Assembly: GCA_021780585.1 (NCBI GenBank)
Contig: JAJXYM010000109.1
Span: 1-12,624, forward strand
Direction of reading: 5' to 3'
Source of the DNA: Deltaproteobacteria bacterium
Lineage (GTDB): Bacteria > Desulfobacterota > Binatia > Binatales > Binataceae
Length of the DNA: 12,624 bases
A program made the position numbers and the translations under genes. The notes beneath the pieces are model-generated. The model saw only the letters and a list, made by a program, of their open reading frames with translations. It did not search any database and was not told the DNA's origin. This document shows, piece after piece, positions 7,327 through 12,624 of the stretch (position 1 is the stretch's first letter; every line of letters begins with the position of its first letter).

Positions 7327-8871
7327 ATGGCTGAACAACAATACCAGCGTCCTCTGCCGCCCCCGCATGTATTGGCCGGGATGCATCCGAAGTCGGTGGA
7401 CGTGCCATGTATCGTGGTGATTTTCGGCGGCGCCGGCGATTTGAGTCATCGCAAGCTCCTGCCGGCGCTGTACAACCTGATGGTTGACGGCGAGTTGCCG
7501 AAGCAATTCGCGATCGTCGGCTTTTCGATGGAACAGATCGACGACCAGGCCTATCGGGATTTCGCGCGCGGCGGGATCGAGAAATTCTCGCGCCAGAAAG
7601 TGACCGAGGAGGCGTGGGCGACATTCGCGCCGCTACTTCATTTCGTCTCCGGCAGTTTCACCGAGGCCAAGGATTTCCTCAAGCTGCGCGACCGGCTGGA
7701 GGCGCTCGATCACGAGATTGGCGCGCGCGGTAATCGGGTCTTTTACTTCGCGATTCCGCCGGGCTTTATCGACGATTGCTCGGCCGGCTTGACCGCGTCC
7801 GGGATGGTCGCGGCGCCGGACGGCGAAGTCGGCTTCACCCGCGTGGTGGTGGAAAAGCCGATCGGCCATGACGTGGCGAGCGCGATCGAGATCAACAGCG
7901 AGCTGGCCAAGCATTTCGACGAGAGCCAGATTTTCCGGATCGACCATTATCTGGGCAAGGAGACGGTCGAAAACCTGATGGTGCTGCGGTTCGCCAACGC
8001 GATCTTCGAGCCGATCTGGAGCGCGCGGTATATCGATCATGTGCAGATCACGGTGGCCGAGCAGGAGGGCGTGGGCACGCGCGCGCTCTACTACGATCGG
8101 GCCGGGGCGCTGCGCGACATGGTGCAGAGCCATATTCTGCAGGTGCTATGCATGATCGCGTCGGAACCGCCGCGTTCGACCCAGGCGGACGCGGTGCGCG
8201 ATTCCAAGCTCGACGTGATTCGGTCGCTCAGGCCGTACGAACCGTCCGACGTCGAGCGGCTGGTGGTGCGCGGACAATACGTCGAAGGGCTTTCGGCCGG
8301 CGAAAAGGCGCTGGGCTATCGCGAAGAGGCGAAGATCCGGCCCGACTCGAAGATCGAAACGTTCGTCGCGCTGAAATGCTACGTCGAGAACTGGCGCTGG
8401 GCGGGCGTGCCGTTCTATCTGCGCACGGGCAAACGCCTGCCCAAGCGCACGAGCGAAATCGCGATCTATTTCAAGGCGGTGCCGCGCATCCTCTACAACG
8501 CGCATCCCGCGCCCGCGCTTACGCCCAACGTGCTCACGATCCGGATACAGCCCAACGAGGGGCTCGCCCTCAACATCGTTTCGAAGGTGCCGGGCCAGAC
8601 GCTCAGGCTGATGCCGGTCGACGTCGATTTCCATTACAAGACGGTCTCGCCCGAAGCCTACGAGACGCTGTTGAGCGACGTGATCGTCGGCGACCAGACC
8701 CTGTTCATGCGGCGCGACACGGTCGAGGCGGCGTGGCGCTTCGTGCAGGTGATCCTCGACCAATGGGAGCATTCGCCCGACGAGCCGTTCCCCTACGCGG
8801 CCGGATCGTGGGGTCCGACCGAGTCCGCTTTGCTGATCGCGCGCGACGGGCGCGCCTGGCGCAATCCGTAA
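7327..8871 (+). CDS. zwf: Glucose-6-phosphate 1-dehydrogenase
   Basis: This 514-aa cytoplasmic enzyme oxidises glucose-6-phosphate to 6-phosphogluconolactone with NAD(P)+, the entry step of the oxidative pentose phosphate and Entner-Doudoroff pathways. The length is normal for the family. Visible landmarks are the nucleotide-binding GGAGDLSHRKLLPALY (34-49, a variant of the usual GATGDL form), VVVEKP (173-178), the substrate phosphate motif RIDHYLGKE (204-212, His207), and AGALRDMVQSHILQ, whose His269 corresponds to the catalytic base (His240 of the Leuconostoc mesenteroides enzyme). The region around GKRLPKRTSEIAI also matches the family. ATG 7327 has a clear AAGGA at 7313-7317, 9 nt upstream. 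A 231-nt leader precedes it, so this is probably the first gene of a new transcription unit that continues into glucokinase 54 nt downstream. Cofactor preference cannot be read with confidence. Confidence 0.97.
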   Translation: MAEQQYQRPLPPPHVLAGMHPKSVDVPCIVVIFGGAGDLSHRKLLPALYNLMVDGELPKQFAIVGFSMEQIDDQAYRDFARGGIEKFSRQKVTEEAWATFAPLLHFVSGSFTEAKDFLKLRDRLEALDHEIGARGNRVFYFAIPPGFIDDCSAGLTASGMVAAPDGEVGFTRVVVEKPIGHDVASAIEINSELAKHFDESQIFRIDHYLGKETVENLMVLRFANAIFEPIWSARYIDHVQITVAEQEGVGTRALYYDRAGALRDMVQSHILQVLCMIASEPPRSTQADAVRDSKLDVIRSLRPYEPSDVERLVVRGQYVEGLSAGEKALGYREEAKIRPDSKIETFVALKCYVENWRWAGVPFYLRTGKRLPKRTSEIAIYFKAVPRILYNAHPAPALTPNVLTIRIQPNEGLALNIVSKVPGQTLRLMPVDVDFHYKTVSPEAYETLLSDVIVGDQTLFMRRDTVEAAWRFVQVILDQWEHSPDEPFPYAAGSWGPTESALLIARDGRAWRNP

Positions 8872-8925
8872 GGCGCGCGCGCGGACGGCGGCGCCGGGGC
8901 CATAAGGAGCGAGGGAGCGGCGGCG

Positions 8926-9915
8926 ATGGCGTCAATCGTTCTGGCGGGAGATATCGGCGGCACCAAGACCCATCTGGGGCTTTATCGGGTCGCGGGCGGC
9001 GCGCCGGCTCTGATCCGCGACCAGCTTTACGCGACCGCCGACTTTCCCAGCCTCGAGGCGGCGTGCGCCGCGTTCCTCGCGCCGGAAGACCGTCCCGACG
9101 CGGCCTGTTTCGGCGTGCCCGGTCCGGTGATCGACGGCCGCAGCCATGCGACCAACGTGCCGTGGGAGATCGAACGCGACGCGCTCAGCCGGGCGCTGGG
9201 CGGGATGCCGGCGCGGCTGATGAACGATCTCGAGACGACCGCCTACGGGATGCCGCATCTGCGGCCCGGCGATCTGGTCACGCTCCATCCGGGCGAGCCG
9301 CGCCGCGAAGCGGCCAATATCGCCGTGATCGCCGCCGGCACGGGACTCGGCGAGGCGGCGCTGATCGCGGCGCCGCGCGGCTATTTCGCGGTCGCGAGCG
9401 AAGGGGGTCATTGCGATTTCGCGCCGCGCTCGGCCGAGCAGCGCGGCCTGCTCGAATTCCTCGCGCGCGAATTCGATCATGTAAGCTTCGAGCGGGTGCT
9501 TTCGGGTCCGGGCCTGCACAACATCTATCGGTATCTGCTAACGACTCGCGCGGAGGCCGAATCCGGAGGGCTGGCGGAACAGATGCGCGCGGGCGATCCG
9601 TCGGCGGCGATCAGCGCGGCGGCGATCGCCGGGAGCGACGCGCGCTGCGTGGCGGCGCTCAGGATGTTCGTCAAGATTTACGCGGCCGAGGCGGCGAACC
9701 TGGCGCTCAAGTTTCTGGCGCTGGGCGGGGTTATGATCGGCGGCGGAATCGCGCCGAAAATTCTGCCGTTCATGCGTGATCCGGCCTTCGTCGAGGCGTT
9801 TTTGAACAAGGGCCGATTGCGCGCGACGCTCGCGCGGATTCCGGTGCGCGTCTCGCTCAATCAATCCGGCGCGTTGATCGGCGCCGCGTGGGCGGCGGCG
9901 GCCGGCGTCGGCTGA
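8926..9915 (+). CDS. glk: Glucokinase (GlkA-type ROK-like/hexokinase fold)
   Basis: This 329-aa cytoplasmic enzyme phosphorylates glucose with ATP to glucose-6-phosphate, the substrate of the Zwf encoded just upstream. The length and motif order fit the proteobacterial/cyanobacterial glucokinase family: phosphate-1 loop GDIGGTKT (8-15), VPGPV (64-68), catalytic NDLE (Asp101), AAGTGLGEA (136-144), substrate loop ASEGGHCDFAP (157-167), the SFERVLSGPGLHNIY signature (187-201) and the GGVMIGGGIAPKIL nucleotide-site stretch near 240-255. The ATG is supported by GAGGGAG at 8911-8917, 8 nt upstream, with a further AAGGAG at 8904-8909. The zwf-glk spacing is 54 nt without an obvious terminator, which suggests co-transcription. 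Confidence 0.96.
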   Translation: MASIVLAGDIGGTKTHLGLYRVAGGAPALIRDQLYATADFPSLEAACAAFLAPEDRPDAACFGVPGPVIDGRSHATNVPWEIERDALSRALGGMPARLMNDLETTAYGMPHLRPGDLVTLHPGEPRREAANIAVIAAGTGLGEAALIAAPRGYFAVASEGGHCDFAPRSAEQRGLLEFLAREFDHVSFERVLSGPGLHNIYRYLLTTRAEAESGGLAEQMRAGDPSAAISAAAIAGSDARCVAALRMFVKIYAAEAANLALKFLALGGVMIGGGIAPKILPFMRDPAFVEAFLNKGRLRATLARIPVRVSLNQSGALIGAAWAAAAGVG

Positions 9916-9962
9916 GCGCGGTTGCTTCGCGGCCGCCGCGCGCCGATTCTGAAAATATCGAA

Positions 9963-9969
9963 AGAGAGG
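9963..9969 (+). promoter_or_regulatory. Ribosome binding site fixing the aldolase start
   Basis: AGAGAGG lies 8 nt before ATG 9978. It supports this start over the longer in-frame opening at 9888, which would overlap the end of glk and add an Arg-rich non-conserved leader. It also slightly favours 9978 over the adjacent ATG 9981. Confidence 0.7.
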
Positions 9970-9977
9970 CGAGTGCG

Positions 9978-10895
9978 ATGATGACGCAGCGAGTCAGGGA
10001 AATTCTCTCCTACTACGACGCCGAAAATCCGGGCGTGCGCGCCAATCTCGCGCGCTTTCTCAATCATGGTCGGCTGGCGGGCACGGGCAAGCTGGTGATC
10101 CTGCCGGTCGATCAGGGCTTCGAGCATGGGCCGGCGCGGAGCTTCGCCGTGAATCCGCCGGCCTACAATCCGCACTATCATTTCCAGCTCGCGATCGACG
10201 CCGGATGCAACGGCTATGCGGCTCCGCTCGGGTTTCTCGAAGCGGGCGCGGCGGAATTCGCCGGCGAGCTGCCGCTCATCCTGAAGCTCAACAACCATGA
10301 CCTGCTGCTCGACGAGCGCGACCCGATCTCGGCCGTCACCGCCAGCGTCGGCGACGCGCTCAGGCTCGGATGCGCCGCGGTCGGCTTCACGATCTATCCG
10401 GGGTCGGCGGCGCGGCGCGAGATGTATCAGGAGCTCCGGGAAATCGCCGAGGAGGCGAAGGCGGTCGGGCTGGCCGTCGTGGTATGGTCCTATCCGCGCG
10501 GCTCGGGCCTGAGCAAGGAGGGCGAGACGGCGCTCGACGTGGTCGCCTACGCCGCCCAAATCGCGGCGCAACTGGGCGCGCATATCGTCAAGGTCAAGCT
10601 GCCGAGTTCGCATCTGGAGCAGCCCGAGGCGAAGAAAGTCTACGAGGCGCAGCACATTCCGCTCGAGCCGCTGGCGGAGCGGGTCCGCCACGTCGTGCAG
10701 AGCTGCTTCGACGGCCGGCGGATGGTGATTTTTTCGGGTGGTGCGCGCGAGGACGACGCGACGCTTTACCAGGAGGTCGCGGCGATCAAGGCGGGCGGCG
10801 GCTTCGGCTCGATTATCGGGCGCAATTCGTTCCAGCGCAAAAAACCCGACGCGATCGCGATGCTGCACCGGATCATGGACATCTACGCCGCCTGA
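9978..10895 (+). CDS. Class I fructose-bisphosphate aldolase, DhnA/archaeal type
   Basis: This 305-aa cytoplasmic enzyme belongs to the DhnA/FbaB group of Schiff-base aldolases, which cleave fructose-1,6-bisphosphate to dihydroxyacetone phosphate and glyceraldehyde-3-phosphate or run the reverse reaction. Visible family features are LVILPVDQGFEHGP (39-52), LKLNNHD (102-108), the VVWSYPRGSG stretch (168-177), and HIVKVKLPSS (202-211). Lys205 or Lys207 there is the Schiff-base lysine; by analogy with DeoC-type barrels Lys205 is preferred, but I did not align it. The C-terminal phosphate site is IFSGGAR with GRNSFQR (251-257, 281-287). It follows glk by 62 nt in a zwf-glk-aldolase run, which suggests central sugar metabolism. 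Related DhnA members include other aldolases, such as 2-amino-3,7-dideoxy-D-threo-hept-6-ulosonate synthase, but the neighbours favour FBA. The product resembles fbaB, but that symbol is not assigned. Confidence 0.88.
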   Translation: MMTQRVREILSYYDAENPGVRANLARFLNHGRLAGTGKLVILPVDQGFEHGPARSFAVNPPAYNPHYHFQLAIDAGCNGYAAPLGFLEAGAAEFAGELPLILKLNNHDLLLDERDPISAVTASVGDALRLGCAAVGFTIYPGSAARREMYQELREIAEEAKAVGLAVVVWSYPRGSGLSKEGETALDVVAYAAQIAAQLGAHIVKVKLPSSHLEQPEAKKVYEAQHIPLEPLAERVRHVVQSCFDGRRMVIFSGGAREDDATLYQEVAAIKAGGGFGSIIGRNSFQRKKPDAIAMLHRIMDIYAA

Positions 10896-11000
10896 CCCGC
10901 GCTCGGATTAACGCGGCTCAATTAACCGGACCAGGCGTTTTCATTCGGTCAGGATTCGCGCTAGATTTTCAACCCCGATCAGAATGAAGAGGATGGCGCT

Positions 11001-11180
11001 ATGAGTGAGAAATTACAGGCGCTGCTGCAACGCGCCAAACTCGTGAAAATGACCAGCGACGAGCGCGAGCGGCAACGCCGCGGTTTCGCTTACGGCAATA
11101 CGAATATCGAAAACGAGCGAATCACCAGAGAAACCGTGGAGCGCGCCGCCGCGGCGCTGGCGGAGGAAAACTCTGAGTAA
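11001..11180 (+). CDS. Small antitoxin of a Fic toxin-antitoxin pair
   Basis: This 59-aa, highly charged, mostly helical protein lies directly before the Fic toxin gene and overlaps its proposed start by 8 nt. AGAGGA at 10988-10993, 7 nt before the ATG, supports the start. The central stretch FAYGNTNIENERITRETV (29-46) is the type seen in small VbhA/YhfG-like antitoxins of class I Fic proteins. These place an inhibitory helix with a conserved Glu in the Fic active site, where the Glu pairs with an Arg of the Fic motif and blocks productive ATP binding. Here Glu37-Asn38 would be the E[G/N] part of the [S/T]xxxE[G/N] motif, although the first position is Asn33 rather than Ser/Thr. The charged C-terminal tail may help binding. 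Overlap with the toxin suggests coupled translation with antitoxin first. Confidence 0.82.
   Translation: MSEKLQALLQRAKLVKMTSDERERQRRGFAYGNTNIENERITRETVERAAAALAEENSE
11162..11166 (+). promoter_or_regulatory. Ribosome binding site pointing to a CTG start for the Fic toxin
   Basis: GGAGG inside the 3' end of the antitoxin gene lies 6 nt before CTG 11173. That is ideal spacing for initiation there, and no ATG, GTG or TTG occurs in the toxin frame between the last upstream stop (TGA 11050-11052) and ATG 11293. Confidence 0.6.
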
Positions 11181-11847
11181 GGAGGGCGAACGCGCCAGCC
11201 AGCCCCAGCGCGTCACGCTGCCCACTGATCCGGACGAAATCGCGCGGATCGAAGCGCGGAACGGTTTACGGCAATTCGACGCAATCCGTGAGATGGTGCG
11301 TGCGGAGACGAATCAGAATGCCTTCAGGCTGCGCCCATCCTCAATCCTGAGACTGAACCGTGTCGCGATCGAAGGGCTGAACGAATTTGCCGGCCTCTAT
11401 CGCCCCTCCGAGATGAAAATAGGCAACAGCCGCCATCGGCCGCCGACGCCCGATCTGGTTCCGCGGATGGTCGAAGATATGTGCGACTATGTGACTGATA
11501 ACCGATCGAGCAAATCGCCGATTCATCTGGCTGCCTACTTGCTCTGGCGAATCAACTGGATCCATCCGTTCGACGACGGCAACGGCCGAACGGCGCGCGC
11601 CGCATCGTACGCGGTGCTGAGCCTCCTGCTCGGCTATGAACTTCCCGGTAGCTTCACGATCCCCGAATACATCGCGCGCGACAAAGAACCATATTACAAG
11701 GCCCTCGAAGCGGCCGACGAGGCGTATCAGCGCAACCTCATTGACGTGAGCGAGCTGGAGGCGCTGCTCGAACGCGCGCTGGCCGAACAGTTGCGGGATA
11801 TTCAACGAAGGGCCTCGGGCAATCCCGTCACACCGCCGAAGGAATGA
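11173..11847 (+). CDS. Fic-family toxin (AMP-transferase), probable CTG start
   Basis: Read from CTG 11173, the product is 224 aa. The Fic core holds the complete motif HPFDDGNGRTAR (131-142), which matches HxFx[D/E]GNGRxxR with catalytic His131, the anion-binding loop and the Arg that clamps the ATP phosphates. The target-docking flap lies upstream, and a conserved IPEYIA...PYYKALEAAD segment (164-182) follows. Such enzymes usually transfer AMP from ATP to a hydroxyl side chain of a target protein; the targets are unknown here. The N-terminal stretch TLPTDPDEIARIEARNGLRQFD (15-36) looks like genuine family sequence, so starting at ATG 11293 (184 aa) would cut off real protein. The 8-nt overlap with the antitoxin gene and a GGAGG site 6 nt before the CTG support the longer form. 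The cassette sits between unrelated metabolic genes and looks somewhat less GC-rich than they do, as expected for a mobile accessory pair. Confidence 0.88.
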   Translation: MSKEGERASQPQRVTLPTDPDEIARIEARNGLRQFDAIREMVRAETNQNAFRLRPSSILRLNRVAIEGLNEFAGLYRPSEMKIGNSRHRPPTPDLVPRMVEDMCDYVTDNRSSKSPIHLAAYLLWRINWIHPFDDGNGRTARAASYAVLSLLLGYELPGSFTIPEYIARDKEPYYKALEAADEAYQRNLIDVSELEALLERALAEQLRDIQRRASGNPVTPPKE

Positions 11848-11976
11848 TCGAGCCGGCGCGGCGAACGTGCGCTGGCTGACGGTTTCGACGATCATCGCGG
11901 CGAGAAATTGCCGATTCGATCGAATATCCGCTAACGTGCCCATCGGAGAGAAGATTCCGCGCGGGAGATTTGCCCT

Positions 11977-12624
11977 ATGAAGTACGACGAATATCAGTAT
12001 CTCGAATTTCAGCGCCACGACGACGGCATCCTGCTGATCACGATCAACCGTCCCGACGTGCTCAACGCCACCAACGCCCGGCTCCATTGGGAGCTGAGCC
12101 GCGTCTGGAAGGATATCGACGACGATCCCGAGACCAACGTCGTGATTATCACCGGCAAGGGCCGCGCGTTTTCGGCCGGCGGCGATCTCGACATGATCGA
12201 CGCGATGAAGGGGAATCACGCCAATATCTCGCAGGCGATGCGCGAGGCGGGCGATATCGTCTACAACCTCGTGAATTGCGAGAAGGTCGTCATCTCGGCG
12301 ATCAACGGGGTCGCGGTCGGCGCCGGACTCGCGGTCGCCTTCATGGCCGATATCACGATCGCCTCCGAGAACATGCGCATCACCGACGGCCATCTGCGGC
12401 TCGGCGTCGCCGCCGGCGACCATGCGGTGATCCTGTGGCCGCTTTTGTGCGGGATGGCGAAGGCCAAGTACTACCTGATCACGGCTGATTTTATCGACGG
12501 CAAGGAGGCCGAACGAATCGGCCTGGTGAGCCTGTGCGTGCCCGCCGACCAGTTGATGGACAAGGCGTTCGAGGTGGCGCGCAAGATCGCGCGCGGGCCG
12601 CAGCAGGCGGCGCGTTTCACCAAG
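11977..12624 (+). CDS. Crotonase-family protein (enoyl-CoA hydratase/isomerase-like), 3' end outside window
   Basis: The frame runs open to the window end, showing 216 residues of a family usually about 260 long. The crotonase fold is clear: INRPDVLNA (23-31), oxyanion-hole segment FSAGGDLDMI (65-74), second oxyanion segment NGVAVGAGLAVA (110-121), and ADITIAS (124-130). Aligned by eye to rat mitochondrial enoyl-CoA hydratase, the two catalytic glutamates (Glu144 and Glu164) fall on Ala119 and His139. An Asp sits at 148 in the GVAAGDHAV loop. Water addition by the classical mechanism is therefore unlikely, and the real reaction on a CoA thioester (isomerase, hydrolase, dehalogenase-like or other) is unknown. 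ATG 11977 is supported by GGGAGA at 11963-11968, 8 nt upstream. The 129-nt gap after the Fic gene and the unrelated function suggest a separate transcription unit. Confidence 0.88.
   Translation, partial: MKYDEYQYLEFQRHDDGILLITINRPDVLNATNARLHWELSRVWKDIDDDPETNVVIITGKGRAFSAGGDLDMIDAMKGNHANISQAMREAGDIVYNLVNCEKVVISAINGVAVGAGLAVAFMADITIASENMRITDGHLRLGVAAGDHAVILWPLLCGMAKAKYYLITADFIDGKEAERIGLVSLCVPADQLMDKAFEVARKIARGPQQAARFTK

Noticed and set aside
7134..7334. A 66-codon frame in the gap before zwf.
   Set aside because: It runs over the zwf ribosome site and start, is Arg/Ala-rich and has no family features. The gap looks like a leader region.
8148..9779. A 543-codon plus-strand frame crossing zwf and glk.
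   Set aside because: The product is an Arg/Gly/Ala-rich shadow in another frame of two genes whose motifs are clear, and it has no domain of its own.
9916..9941. GCGCGG/CCGCGC inverted repeat between glk and the aldolase gene.
   Set aside because: A six-pair GC stem with a 14-nt loop and no T-tract is common by chance here and would break an apparent operon.
9861..10868. A 335-codon minus-strand frame opposite the aldolase.
   Set aside because: It is a composition-driven antisense shadow of a well-conserved enzyme, with no domain or ribosome site recognised.
10897..10967. Stem CCGCG/CGCGG after the aldolase, and a TAGATT -10-like box before the Fic cassette.
   Set aside because: The stem has only five pairs and no T-tract, and the sequence 17 nt upstream of TAGATT (TTTCAT) is a poor -35. 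Both are too weak to annotate.

Overview
The window is GC-rich bacterial chromosomal DNA in which every supported gene lies on the plus strand. It reads as an environmental Gram-negative-type bacterium: there is a lipoprotein with a classical lipobox, bacterial Ser/Thr kinase and PP2C signalling, a class I (DhnA-type) aldolase, and acyl-CoA metabolism. Lineages such as Binatota, Acidobacteriota or Myxococcota would fit, but no marker gene here decides between them. No rRNA, tRNA, CRISPR array, transposase or insertion sequence was seen, and no gap between genes exceeds about 230 bases.

Bases 3-7095 hold a tightly packed phospho-signalling cluster. In order it encodes the 3' part of a proline-rich protein with a C-terminal FHA (phosphothreonine-binding) domain; a zinc ribbon / degenerate kinase / PP2C phosphatase fusion; a transmembrane Ser/Thr kinase with a large probable extracytoplasmic region; a glycine-rich multi-pass membrane protein ending in a second FHA domain; and a lipoprotein of unknown function. 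The short gaps (40 and 5 nt) and one 29-nt overlap suggest an operon. The likely logic is that the kinase phosphorylates proteins, the FHA domains bind the phosphothreonines, the PP2C removes them, and the degenerate kinase domain scaffolds or regulates. This is the most interesting part of the window.

Bases 7327-10895 form a sugar-metabolism group: glucose-6-phosphate dehydrogenase (zwf), glucokinase (glk) and a class I fructose-bisphosphate aldolase, each with its own Shine-Dalgarno sequence and separated by about 55-60 nt. Glucokinase makes glucose-6-phosphate, Zwf sends it into the oxidative pentose phosphate or Entner-Doudoroff routes, and the aldolase serves glycolysis or gluconeogenesis.

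Bases 11001-11847 carry a small Fic toxin-antitoxin cassette, with a 59-aa antitoxin followed by a Fic AMP-transferase. The toxin appears to start at a CTG codon that overlaps the antitoxin stop. The window ends in a truncated crotonase-family gene (11977 onward) that lacks both catalytic glutamates of enoyl-CoA hydratase.
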